NCBI RefSeq assembly: GCF_003626975.1
Contig: NZ_CP032616.1
Location: 4,192,001 to 4,256,000, forward strand
Source: Pseudomonas sp. DY-1
Lineage (GTDB): Bacteria > Pseudomonadota > Gammaproteobacteria > Pseudomonadales > Pseudomonadaceae
Reading direction: 5' to 3'
DNA length: 64,000 nucleotides
Positions 16,934 through 25,708 of this stretch are shown here, one piece after another (position 1 is the first letter of the stretch; every line of letters begins with the position of its first letter). The position numbers were made by a program, and so were the translations under genes. The notes below the pieces were generated by a model. It ran no database searches and was not told where the DNA came from. It saw only the letters and a list, made by a program, of their open reading frames with translations.

Positions 16934-17821
16934 TCAAAGTACGTAGACGAAGGTAAACAGTCCGATCCACACCACGTCCACGAAGTGCCAGTACCAGGCC
17001 GCCGCTTCGAAGCCGAAGTGGTGCTCGGCGTCGAAGTGGCCACGCAGGATGCGCACCAGCATCACCGTCAGGATCAACGCGCCCATGGTCACGTGGGCAC
17101 CGTGGAAGCCGGTGAGCATGAAGAAGGTCGCGCCGTAGATACCCGAGCCGAGAGTCAGCCCCAGTTCCTTGTAGGCGTGGATGTACTCCTCGGCCTGGAA
17201 GCCCAGGAAGGTCAGCCCCAGCAGGATGGTCACCGCCAGCCACAGCTTGAGCGGACCGCGCTTGTTCTTGCGCAGCGCGTGGTGGGCAAAGGTCACGGTG
17301 AAGCTGGAGGTCACCAGCAGGAGGGTGTTGATCAGCGGCAGGTGCCACGGGTCGATCACCGCCTTGGGTGGAGGGAACAGCTTGGAATCCGGGTTGTTCA
17401 GCAGCGGCCAGGTGTACTCGAAGTTTGGCCACAGCATGTTGGCGACGCCCTTGGCACCCTCACCGCCGAGCCAGGGACCGGCGAAGTGGCGGATATAGAA
17501 GAGGGCACCGAAGAACGCGGCGAAGAACATCACCTCGGAGAAGATGAACCAGCTCATGCCCCAGCGGAAGGAGCGATCCATCTGCGGGCTATACAAGCCG
17601 CCGCGACTTTCGCGGATCACATTGCCGAACCAACCAAACAGCATGTAGGCCAGGATAAGGCCGCCGACGAAGAAGACGATCGGCCCGTTGGAGTCCGGTC
17701 GCGCCGCCTTGAGGTCGTTGAACCAGGTGCCCAGGCCGTAGACCGTTGTCAGCAGGCCGATAGTGGCAATGATCGGCCATTTGCTCTGGGCCGGGACGTA
17801 ATACTGCTCGTGACTAGCCAT
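16934..17821 (-). CDS. coIII: cytochrome c oxidase subunit III
   Basis: Seven-helix core subunit of the aa3/caa3 oxidase, 295 residues, with the conserved FFAAFFGALFY segment and a C-terminal WYWHFVDVVWIGLF. The ATG at 17821 gives the start MASHEQYY; the open frame a few codons upstream lacks family similarity. Last structural gene of the coxB-coxA-ctaG-coIII operon. Confidence 0.94.
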   Translation of the reverse strand: MASHEQYYVPAQSKWPIIATIGLLTTVYGLGTWFNDLKAARPDSNGPIVFFVGGLILAYMLFGWFGNVIRESRGGLYSPQMDRSFRWGMSWFIFSEVMFFAAFFGALFYIRHFAGPWLGGEGAKGVANMLWPNFEYTWPLLNNPDSKLFPPPKAVIDPWHLPLINTLLLVTSSFTVTFAHHALRKNKRGPLKLWLAVTILLGLTFLGFQAEEYIHAYKELGLTLGSGIYGATFFMLTGFHGAHVTMGALILTVMLVRILRGHFDAEHHFGFEAAAWYWHFVDVVWIGLFTFVYVL

Positions 17822-17846
17822 CGTTGTTGTTCTCCTTATCGGCCCG

Positions 17847-18398
17847 TCAGCCGTCATTCCTGGCGACTGGTGGCTTGCGGGCGGTGATATCGAACAGCGT
17901 GTAAGCGAGTGTCAGGTGATGTACATCGGCCGGCAGGTCACGGTCGACGATGAAGCGCACCGGCATCTCGATGCGCTCGCCGGGCTGCAGGACCTGCTGG
18001 GTGAAGCAGAAGCATTCGGTCTTGTGGAAGAAGGCCGCCGCCTTGGACGGCGCCACGCTGGGAATCGCCTGGGCGGTCATTGGCTTGTCGGTCGGGTTGT
18101 AGGCGACGAACAGCATCTCGTTGCTCGCGCCCGGATGCACCACCAGGTCATCCGCCCTGGGGCGAAATTCCCAGCTCATCCCTGCCGCGTTGGTGGCGAG
18201 GAACTGCACCCGCACCTGACGTTGCTGGTCCTCGGACTGCGCTCCCTCGTAGGCCGAGCCCGTGGTCTTGCCATTGATGCCGAAGGCCTGGCACATCACG
18301 TCGTAGATCGGCACCAGGGCAAAACCGAAGCCGAACATCGCCACCACCAGCACCAAAAGGCGCTGGATCAGGCGGCGAGTGCTCAATTCCCCGTTCAT
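17847..18398 (-). CDS. ctaG: cytochrome c oxidase assembly protein CtaG/COX11 (copper delivery)
   Basis: Inserts CuB into subunit I. The 183 residues have one N-terminal membrane helix (about 12-32, ending VPIYDVMCQAFG) and an immunoglobulin-like periplasmic domain with the copper motif CFCF near 134-137. It begins one base after the coxA stop codon, so the two are tightly coupled. Confidence 0.94.
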   Translation of the reverse strand: MNGELSTRRLIQRLLVLVVAMFGFGFALVPIYDVMCQAFGINGKTTGSAYEGAQSEDQQRQVRVQFLATNAAGMSWEFRPRADDLVVHPGASNEMLFVAYNPTDKPMTAQAIPSVAPSKAAAFFHKTECFCFTQQVLQPGERIEMPVRFIVDRDLPADVHHLTLAYTLFDITARKPPVARNDG

Positions 18399-18399
18399 T

Positions 18400-19989
18400 T
18401 CACTTCACTTCCGGTGGCGTGGTGAAGGTGTGGTAAGGCGCCGGCGAAGGCACCGTCCACTCCAGCCCCTCGGCGCCATCCCAGGGCTTGGCCGGGGCTT
18501 TCTTGCCGCCACGGATGCACTTGATGACGATGAACAGGAAGAGGAACTGGGTCGCGCCGAAGCTGAAGGCGCCGATGGACGAGATCATGTTGAAGTCGGC
18601 GAACTGCAGGTTGTAGTCCGGAATCCGCCGCGGCATGCCTGCCAGCCCTACGAAGTGCATCGGGAAGAACGCCATGTTCATGCCGACGAAGCTCAGCCAG
18701 AAGTGCAGCTTGCCGAGGGTCTCGTCGTACATATGGCCAGTCCATTTCGGCAGCCAGTAGTAGGCCGAGGCGAAGATGCCGAAGATGGCGCCAGGCACCA
18801 GAACGTAGTGGAAGTGGGCCACCACGAAGTAGGTGTCGTGGTACTGGAAGTCTGCCGGGGCAATGGCCAGCATCAACCCGGAGAAGCCACCGATGGTGAA
18901 CAGGATGACGAATGCCACGGCGAACAGCATGGGCGTCTCGAAGGTCAGCGAGCCTTCCCACATGGTGCTCACCCAGTTGAACACCTTCACCCCGGTGGGC
19001 ACGGCGATCAGCATTGTGGCGAACATGAAGAACAGCTCACCGGTCAGCGGGATACCCACGGTGAACATGTGGTGCGCCCAGACGATGAACGAGAGAAAGG
19101 CAATCGACGCCGTGGCGTAGACCATCGAGGTGTAGCCGAACAGCGGCTTGCGGCTGAAGGCCGGAATGATCGCGCTGACCGCACCGAAGGCGGGCAGGAT
19201 CATGATGTACACCTCAGGATGGCCGAAGAACCAGAACACATGCTGGAACAGCACCGGGTCACCGCCGCCGGCAGCACTGAAGAAGCTGGTGCCGAAGTGA
19301 ATGTCCATCAGCATCATCGTCACGCATCCGGCCAGTACCGGCATCACCGCGATCAGCAGGAAGGCGGTGATCAGCCAGGTCCAGACGAACAGCGGCATCT
19401 TCATCAGGGTCATGCCCGGAGCGCGCAGGTTGAGGATGGTGGCGATCACGTTGATCGCCCCCATGATCGAGCTGATGCCCATCAGGTGGATGGCGAAGAT
19501 AAAGAAGGTCACGCTTTCCGGCGCGTAGGTCGTGGATAACGGCGCGTAGAAGGTCCAGCCGAAGTTGGGCCCTCCGCCGGCGGAGAACAACGTGCTGACC
19601 AGCAGGCCGAAGGCAGCCGGCAGCAGCCAGAAGCTGAAGTTGTTCATCCGCGGCAGCGCCATGTCCGGCGCGCCGATCATCAGCGGGATCATCCAGTTGG
19701 CCAGGCCGACGAAGGCCGGCATCACGGCGCCAAACACCATGATCAGGCCGTGCATGGTGGTCATCTGGTTGAAGAACTCCGGCTGCACGATCTGCAGGCC
19801 GGGCTGGAACAGCTCGGCGCGAATCACCATCGCCATCGAGCCGCCCAGCAGGAACGCGGCGAAGCTGAACCACAGGTACATCGTGCCGATGTCCTTGTGG
19901 TTGGTGGTCAGCACCCAGCGCATCAGGCCCTTGGCCGGACCGTGGTGGTGATCATGCCCGGCATGATCGTGGTCGATCACTGCACTCAT
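18400..19989 (-). CDS. coxA: cytochrome c oxidase subunit I
   Basis: Catalytic heme-copper subunit, 529 residues with twelve helices. Visible family marks are the low-spin heme region MTTMHGLIMVFG, the CuB/Tyr region WFFGHPEVYIMILPAFG with cross-linked His-Tyr, HHMFTVG, and the heme a3 ligand region HFHYVLV. The start at 19989 was chosen for its ATGGAG ribosome site eight bases upstream. The N-terminus is His-rich (HDHAGHDHHHG), which is unusual and might bind metal. Confidence 0.95.
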   Translation of the reverse strand: MSAVIDHDHAGHDHHHGPAKGLMRWVLTTNHKDIGTMYLWFSFAAFLLGGSMAMVIRAELFQPGLQIVQPEFFNQMTTMHGLIMVFGAVMPAFVGLANWMIPLMIGAPDMALPRMNNFSFWLLPAAFGLLVSTLFSAGGGPNFGWTFYAPLSTTYAPESVTFFIFAIHLMGISSIMGAINVIATILNLRAPGMTLMKMPLFVWTWLITAFLLIAVMPVLAGCVTMMLMDIHFGTSFFSAAGGGDPVLFQHVFWFFGHPEVYIMILPAFGAVSAIIPAFSRKPLFGYTSMVYATASIAFLSFIVWAHHMFTVGIPLTGELFFMFATMLIAVPTGVKVFNWVSTMWEGSLTFETPMLFAVAFVILFTIGGFSGLMLAIAPADFQYHDTYFVVAHFHYVLVPGAIFGIFASAYYWLPKWTGHMYDETLGKLHFWLSFVGMNMAFFPMHFVGLAGMPRRIPDYNLQFADFNMISSIGAFSFGATQFLFLFIVIKCIRGGKKAPAKPWDGAEGLEWTVPSPAPYHTFTTPPEVK

Positions 19990-20018
19990 GTCAGTCTCCA
20001 TATAGGCCGGTGTCTTCT

Positions 20019-21146
20019 TCATTGGCTTTCCGCCTGTTTCAGAGCCAGCACTTCCTTGGGCGTCACCATGTCGCCCTTGTTGTTGCCCCAGGCGTTGCGC
20101 TCGTAAGTGATGACGGCGGCGATATCGACTTCGGAGAGCTGCTTGCCGAAGGCGGCCATGGAGGTACCCGGCTTGCCGTGGAAGACGATGTTCAGGTGGT
20201 CTTCCTTCGGCCCGGTGGCGATCTTCGAGCCCTTCAGCGCCGGGAACATGGGCGGCATGCCCTGACCTTCAGGCTGGTGACAGGCGGCACAGGTCGTGTG
20301 GTAGACCTTGTCGCCTCGCGCAACCAGTTCGTCCAGGGACCATTCCTTGTCGGTCAGCTCCTTGAGCTTGGCGGTCTCTTCCTTGCGCGCGGCCAGCCAC
20401 TTGGCGAAGTCCTCCTGGGACTTGGCCTCGACCACGATGGGCATGAAGCCGTGGTCCTTGCCGCACAACTCCGTGCACTGGCCACGGTAGATGCCCGGCT
20501 TCTCGATGCGGGTCCAGGATTCGTTGACGAAGCCGGGGATCGCATCTTTCTTCACCGCCAGCGCCGGCACCCACCAGGAGTGGATCACGTCGGCGGCGGT
20601 GATCAGGAAGCGCACCTTGGTGCCAACCGGCACCACCAGGGGCTGGTCGACTTCCAGCAGGTAATGCTCGTCCTTCGGCGCCTTGTTATTGATCTGCTCG
20701 GCGGGCGTGGCCAGGTTGCTGAAGAACTCCACGTCCTGGCCCAGGTACTTGTAGTGCCACTTCCACTGGTAACCCGTGACCTGCACATCCAGTCCCGACT
20801 CGGAGGTGTCGTAGATGTCGATCAGGGTCTTGGTCGCCGGCACCGCCATCAGCACGAGGATGACGAAGGGCACGACGGTCCAGAGGATTTCCACCGTTGT
20901 GCTCTCGTGGAAATGCGCCGGCTGCTGGCCGGTGGAACGGCGGTGGATAATCATCGACCAGAACATGGCACCGAAGACCAATACGCCGATAACGACGCAG
21001 ATCCAGAAGATGGTCATGTGCAGATCGAAAACGGTGCGGCTGACCTCGGTAGCACCGGGCGCCATGTTGACTGTCCAGGCAGCCTCCGCCTGGCTGAGAA
21101 CAGACAGCAGCAGGAGTCCCATCCAGACTCGTGGATGTCGCATCAT
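20019..21146 (-). CDS. coxB: cytochrome c oxidase subunit II with fused cytochrome c domain (caa3 type)
   Basis: Carries the CuA electron entry site. The 375-residue precursor has a signal peptide (to about residue 22), two membrane helices and the CuA cupredoxin domain with ADVIHSWW and CTELCGKDHGFM. A C-terminal cytochrome c domain carries the heme motif CAACH near 285-290. The fused heme domain marks a caa3-type oxidase. First gene of the operon; a sigma-S-like -10 lies about 145 bases upstream. Confidence 0.95.
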   Translation of the reverse strand: MMRHPRVWMGLLLLSVLSQAEAAWTVNMAPGATEVSRTVFDLHMTIFWICVVIGVLVFGAMFWSMIIHRRSTGQQPAHFHESTTVEILWTVVPFVILVLMAVPATKTLIDIYDTSESGLDVQVTGYQWKWHYKYLGQDVEFFSNLATPAEQINNKAPKDEHYLLEVDQPLVVPVGTKVRFLITAADVIHSWWVPALAVKKDAIPGFVNESWTRIEKPGIYRGQCTELCGKDHGFMPIVVEAKSQEDFAKWLAARKEETAKLKELTDKEWSLDELVARGDKVYHTTCAACHQPEGQGMPPMFPALKGSKIATGPKEDHLNIVFHGKPGTSMAAFGKQLSEVDIAAVITYERNAWGNNKGDMVTPKEVLALKQAESQ

Positions 21147-21530
21147 TGCGGGTTCCCCTTCTCGTTCTTGTTATCCCGCCGGCTGGGCCAACGGCTTGGG
21201 GACGGCTGTCCGGACTACCGCACTCGGACCGCCGACCTCGGCACGCAGGTGCACAGTCGGGTTCCATCAGGTAATGCCTTTCGAGTCGGAGTATAGACAG
21301 GGACTTCGGCTGCGCAACGCGCCGCAGAAAATGGCTGAAGGCGCGTAAGCCTTGTCCTAAACGCCACGGCTGGCGCGGGCCACCAGTGGATGGCAAAGTG
21401 CTTTTATAGCGCGCCCGAATAACTGTGAAGCGATTATGACAATCCGGTCTTAGCAGTTCCTCAGGGCGAGCTAAGGTCTCTGCTTCACCTCGCAATCCAT
21501 CGAACCGCCATGTCCTTTTCAGGAGCAGTC
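21147..21530. other. 384-base divergent intergenic region, coxB / conserved hypothetical
   Basis: No supported gene. It must hold the promoters of the cox operon (leftward) and of the 219-residue gene (rightward). A CTATACT element for the leftward direction lies at 21290-21296. The right part (21400-21440) is more AT-rich (TTTTATAG, GCGATTATGACAATCC), a likely promoter for the rightward gene. No obvious large hairpin. Confidence 0.6.
21290..21296 (-). promoter_or_regulatory. sigma-S-like -10 element for the cox operon
   Basis: Minus-strand CTATACT, the extended -10 favoured by RpoS, placed about 145 bases before coxB. RpoS and starvation control of the aa3 oxidase is known in P. aeruginosa; the assignment here is by motif only. 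Confidence 0.35.
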
Positions 21531-22190
21531 ATGAACACCGCCGCACTGCGCGAAGTCATCCAGCGCGCCCTTGAGAACGAAGCTGCCTCAACGCAACTCA
21601 GCCAGATCCTCGAAACCCAGATTGCCAGCCTTCACCCCGCCATTCGCCTGCCGGCAGAAGACGCCCAAGGCGTGCTCACCCGCTTCATCGCTGCCTATGT
21701 GGAGCAGGTTCCGGACGTGCTGGACGCCGCCGCCACTGTCGCCCGCGAAGCCGGCATCGAGTCCCGCATCAAGCCGGTACTCAAGGTCGCCGAACAGTTC
21801 TTCCTGCAACCACCCGCCCTGATGGCCGGCCACGATGGCCTGGAAGGCCTGCTCGACGAGGCCTACCTGGCCCATCGCCTGGTGGAGGAAGTCAACGACC
21901 GCTACATCGTCCACTTCGGCCAGCCACTGATCCCGCTGGACACCACGGTGGCCAACCTGATCGCCCACCAATTGATCGGCGAACCCTTTGCCAACCAGTT
22001 GGACGAAGCCGTACATCACGCCGTGGACGGCCTGCTGGATGAGGACGTGTTCAGCCAACCCTCGGCCCAGGCCTATCGCCAGCAGCTGCACGACCCCAAG
22101 GTGGAAGAAGCGTGGAAACGCTGGCCGTGCATGTCCGAGCAACTGGGCGTCGGCCTGGAACTCAACCCAGGCCAGCGCGCGACAGGTTGA
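21531..22190 (+). CDS. conserved hypothetical protein beside the cox operon
   Basis: 219-residue soluble, largely helical protein rich in Glu, Leu and Ala, with no signal peptide, membrane helix or motif I recognise. A homologue occupies the same place in P. aeruginosa. The ATG at 21531 is preferred because of CAGGAG nine bases upstream; an ATG 21 bases earlier has a poorer site. It converges on the SulP gene with a 15-base gap. Confidence 0.75.
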   Translation: MNTAALREVIQRALENEAASTQLSQILETQIASLHPAIRLPAEDAQGVLTRFIAAYVEQVPDVLDAAATVAREAGIESRIKPVLKVAEQFFLQPPALMAGHDGLEGLLDEAYLAHRLVEEVNDRYIVHFGQPLIPLDTTVANLIAHQLIGEPFANQLDEAVHHAVDGLLDEDVFSQPSAQAYRQQLHDPKVEEAWKRWPCMSEQLGVGLELNPGQRATG

Positions 22191-22205
22191 GCCGCAACTA
22201 GAGCA

Positions 22206-23723
22206 TTACCCCACCCGGGCCAGACGACCTTCGAGCCGTCTGTTGAGCGCGTGCTGTTCGATCAGCAGGGCACCTCCCTGCTGACGCGCAGCGCGTCCCC
22301 AATCTTCCAGCAACTCCATGCACGCGTGATCGATGTAGCTCAGATGCTCCATCGGAACGTGCAGCCGCGTCTTCGGACTGACACTCTCCAGCACATGGGA
22401 CAGACGCGGCACCTTGAGAAAAGTGGCCGCCCCCACCAGGCGCAGCTCGGCATGGCCGGGCTCGCCCTGGACCAGGCTGATCTTAAGGCGCGAGGCCTTC
22501 CACGCCAGCTTCGTCAACGTCAGGGCAAAGCCCAGCAGCACGCCGCTGAGAAGATCGACCGCGACGATGCCGAACGCTGTGGCGCCGTGGATGAACATTG
22601 GCATGCGGCCATAGTGGCCGAGATTTCGCACCGCCTTCAGGTCTACCAGCTTGAAACCGGTGTGCACCAGCACCGCCGCAAGTGCCGCCACCGGGATGCT
22701 TTGCAGCACCATTGGCAGCAATGCGACAAAGGCAAGCAACCAGACGCCATGCAGTACCGTGGACAGACGAGTGCGGGCGCCGGCCTGGACGTTGGCCGAG
22801 CTGCGCACGATCACACCTGTCATGGGCAGGGCACCCAACGCACCACATATCATGTTGCCGATGCCCTGGGCCGACAGCTCGCGATCGAGGTTGGAGCGTG
22901 GGCCGTTGTGCATGCGATCAACCGCGGCGGCGGACAACAGGGTTTCGGCACTGGCGATGAAGGCCAACACGAGTGCAGCCAGCAGCAACGATGGTTCGGC
23001 CAGGCGCATCAGGTCGACTGGCTGCACCCAGTCGATGGCGTCCGACAGCGTCGCGGGCACCTCCACACGACGCACTTCCAGTCCCAGCCACAAGCTGGTC
23101 AGGGTCGCGAAGGCCACGCCCACCAATGCACCGGGCAGGAAGCGCAGTCCCTGCGGACGCAGCTTCTCCCAAAGCAGGATAGAAACAATGGTGCCGAGAC
23201 CGAGCAAAGCAGCGGCCAACCCGTCTCCGCTCCCCAGGCCGGGCAGGGCTTCACCCAAGGTCGCGGGGAAGGCCAGCAGATTTTCCAGCCCCGACGCCAT
23301 GGGTTTGGCATCGAACATCACGTGAAGCTGGGACAACACGATTAGCACGCCGATACCGGCGAGCATGCCGTAGACCACCGCTGGCGCAGTGACACGAAAC
23401 CAGCAGCCCAGCCGCAGGCGTCCGGCCACCAACTGGAACAGTCCGGCCAGCAGCAGGATTGGCCCAAGCATCGCAATGCCATGGCTGCGCACCAGCTCGA
23501 AGACCAGTACGGCCAGCCCGGCTGCCGGGCCACTGACCTGGAGCGGCGAGCCCGCCAGCCAACCCACCAGCAAACCACCGACGATGCCAGTGACCAGCCC
23601 CTTGGCCGGAGGCATGCCGGAAGCGATGGCGATACCCATGCACAGGGGCAGGGCGACCAGAAAGACCACGAAGGACGCGAGGGCATCCCGTGGCAGAGAG
23701 GTTTTTAGTGACGCAAGGTTCAT
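22206..23723 (-). CDS. SulP-family anion transporter (bicarbonate or sulfate)
   Basis: 505-residue membrane transporter of the SLC26/SulP family, with about 10-14 helices and a short C-terminal STAS-like domain (about 430-505, with LHVPMEHLSYIDHACMELL). The N-terminal signature PRDALASFVVFLVALPLCMGIAIASG is typical. The start at 23723 has AGGAG. It lies immediately downstream of two beta-carbonic anhydrase genes on the same strand, which favours bicarbonate rather than sulfate as substrate (inference). Confidence 0.88.
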   Translation of the reverse strand: MNLASLKTSLPRDALASFVVFLVALPLCMGIAIASGMPPAKGLVTGIVGGLLVGWLAGSPLQVSGPAAGLAVLVFELVRSHGIAMLGPILLLAGLFQLVAGRLRLGCWFRVTAPAVVYGMLAGIGVLIVLSQLHVMFDAKPMASGLENLLAFPATLGEALPGLGSGDGLAAALLGLGTIVSILLWEKLRPQGLRFLPGALVGVAFATLTSLWLGLEVRRVEVPATLSDAIDWVQPVDLMRLAEPSLLLAALVLAFIASAETLLSAAAVDRMHNGPRSNLDRELSAQGIGNMICGALGALPMTGVIVRSSANVQAGARTRLSTVLHGVWLLAFVALLPMVLQSIPVAALAAVLVHTGFKLVDLKAVRNLGHYGRMPMFIHGATAFGIVAVDLLSGVLLGFALTLTKLAWKASRLKISLVQGEPGHAELRLVGAATFLKVPRLSHVLESVSPKTRLHVPMEHLSYIDHACMELLEDWGRAARQQGGALLIEQHALNRRLEGRLARVG

Positions 23724-23834
23724 CGCGCGTTTCTCCTGCAGTTTCGGCGCATGAGTGAACTCGACACCGGGCGGAATGCGCGGCATCGGGCAGGCAGAAG
23801 GAAGGGTGTGATCGGCTCTCTGGCGGAGCCTGTT

Positions 23835-24566
23835 TCACCAGGTCTGGTAGCGAGCCTTGGGCGTCGCCATGGGGGGAGTGCTGTCGTCCAGCGGCCGGAA
23901 CCGACCGAGCACGGCGTCATAGGCGCGAATAGCGCAATGCTCGATGTCGTAGACCCAGCCATGGATGAACAGCTGACCGCTGGCTACGCGTGCCGCTACC
24001 GAGGGATGGGTGCGCAGATGATCGAGTTGGGCCACCACGTTTTCTTCGGTCAGTACCGGCAATTGCTCATGGACCTGGCAATTGCAGCTCTCAGCCAGCA
24101 TCGTGCGAGCCACCTCGGCGTGACGCAGCCACGCCTTGACCGTGGGCATACGCTCCAGTGCCTGCGGGTTCAGTACCGCTTTCATCGCCCCGCAGTCGGA
24201 ATGGCCGCAGACGATGATGTGCTGTACGCCCAGGGCCATAACCGCATACTCGATGGCCGTGGAAACGCCGCCATTCATTTGGCCATAGGGCGGCACGACG
24301 TTACCGACATTGCGGGTGACGAAGAGGTCGCCGGGCGAACTCTGGGTGATCAGCTCAGGAACAATGCGCGAGTCGGCGCAGGTGATGAACATTGCCCTCG
24401 GGTTCTGCTGGTGGGCGAGCTTCCGAAACAGCGCTTGCTGTTGGGGAAAGACATCGCTGCGAAAGCGCATGAAGCCGTCGACCAGTGCACCGAGCGCAGC
24501 TTCGGCGCCCTCGGCTTCGCTGGATGCGCGGGCGCCTGGCGTGATCGTGCTTGTCGTATGGGTCAT
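23835..24566 (-). CDS. beta-carbonic anhydrase, copy 1
   Basis: Interconverts CO2 and bicarbonate. The 243-residue beta-class enzyme has the zinc ligands in CADSR and HSDCGAMKAV and the family segment GDLFVTRNVGN. It lies 111 bases upstream of the SulP gene and is a close paralogue of copy 2 just beyond. A longer N-terminus rich in Ala, Ser and Thr distinguishes it. Confidence 0.93.
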   Translation of the reverse strand: MTHTTSTITPGARASSEAEGAEAALGALVDGFMRFRSDVFPQQQALFRKLAHQQNPRAMFITCADSRIVPELITQSSPGDLFVTRNVGNVVPPYGQMNGGVSTAIEYAVMALGVQHIIVCGHSDCGAMKAVLNPQALERMPTVKAWLRHAEVARTMLAESCNCQVHEQLPVLTEENVVAQLDHLRTHPSVAARVASGQLFIHGWVYDIEHCAIRAYDAVLGRFRPLDDSTPPMATPKARYQTW

Positions 24567-24890
24567 GGTTCCTCCTTAGGGTTCAGCTTGTTGCTCCGCA
24601 CGGGCCACAGGCCCGGATGACCTGCCGAATAACGGCAGAATGCCATGTGACCAGCCGGTCACAGCGCATTCGACCCTAGCGGAAAAAACTTAATCGAAAC
24701 TGAACGAGAGGCTCTGGAACGGGCATTCCAGACGAACGGGTAGTGGCCGGTTGCCACAGTTTTCGTGACAGTGACTGCTCACCCCCGGCGCGATCCGGCA
24801 GGAGCGGATTCATTCACCAGAAGGCTGGGGACGGGCCGGAAAAAAACAAAGGCGCCGCAAAAAAGGGCTGCATCAGCAGCCCCTTTTTCA
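24567..24890. other. 324-base gap between the two carbonic anhydrase genes
   Basis: No supported gene. It holds the terminator of copy 2 (24859-24888) and, nearer copy 1, moderately AT-rich DNA that probably carries the copy 1 promoter. A REP-like fragment GGAGCGGATTCATTCACC is seen at about 24800. Confidence 0.5.
24859..24888 (-). terminator. bidirectional terminator after carbonic anhydrase copy 2
   Basis: GGGCTGC (24865-24871) and GCAGCCC (24876-24882) arms with an A-run on one side and a T-run on the other. It directly follows the copy 2 stop in the minus direction. Confidence 0.85.
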
Positions 24891-25598
24891 TCACTCCGCC
24901 AGGTAGCGCGGCCGCGGCGTGGCCATCGGCAGCGGACCGTCGCCGATGGGGCGGAAGCGGCCCTGCTCGGCGTCGTATGCCTTGATCACCGACGTCTCGA
25001 TGTCATAGACCCAACCGTGGATGAACAACTGGCCGCTGGCCAGGCGCGCCGCCACCGAGGGGTGGGTGCGCAGGTGGTCGAGTTGGGCCACCACGTTCTC
25101 TTCGGTGAGCACTTCCAGGGTCTCGTGGTTGGCGCAGCCGCAGTTTTCCTGCACCACGATCTTCGCCACCTCGGCATGGCGCAGCCAGGCTTTTACGGTA
25201 GGCATGCGTTCCAGGGTCTGCGGGTCCAGCACCGCCTTCATGGCGCCGCAGTCGGAGTGGCCGCAGATGATGATGTGATGAACGCCAAGAGCCATCACCG
25301 CGAACTCGATCGCGGTGGAGACACCGCCGTTCATCTGCCCATATGGCGGAACCACGTTGCCGACGTTACGGGTGACGAAGAGGTCGCCCGGGGAACTCTG
25401 GGTAATCAGTTCGGGGACGATGCGCGAGTCGGCGCAGGTGATGAACATGGCGCGCGGTTTCTGTTCATGCGCGAGCTTCTTGAACAGTTCTTCCTGTTGC
25501 GGGAAGACTTCATCGCGGAACCGCTGGAAGCCCTCGACTATGTTCCGCAGGGCCTCTTCGGCACTTTCACTGCCCAGCTTGTCGTGCTCGTTGCTCAT
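24891..25598 (-). CDS. beta-carbonic anhydrase, copy 2
   Basis: 235-residue beta-class carbonic anhydrase with CADSR (Cys55) and HSDCG zinc ligands, very similar to copy 1 over the whole catalytic core, so the two probably arose by tandem duplication. The start at 25598 has GAGG eight bases upstream; an ATG 18 bases earlier lacks a site. It has its own terminator, so the copies can be expressed separately. Confidence 0.93.
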   Translation of the reverse strand: MSNEHDKLGSESAEEALRNIVEGFQRFRDEVFPQQEELFKKLAHEQKPRAMFITCADSRIVPELITQSSPGDLFVTRNVGNVVPPYGQMNGGVSTAIEFAVMALGVHHIIICGHSDCGAMKAVLDPQTLERMPTVKAWLRHAEVAKIVVQENCGCANHETLEVLTEENVVAQLDHLRTHPSVAARLASGQLFIHGWVYDIETSVIKAYDAEQGRFRPIGDGPLPMATPRPRYLAE

Positions 25599-25708
25599 GC
25601 TGCCAACCTCGGTCATCGTAGGAATTGTCTTTTATGCCGCTCATTATCTACTGATTGCCGGCATTTGAATTCCTACAGGACTGTTGTTACCACCCGCCGA
25701 GTCACACC

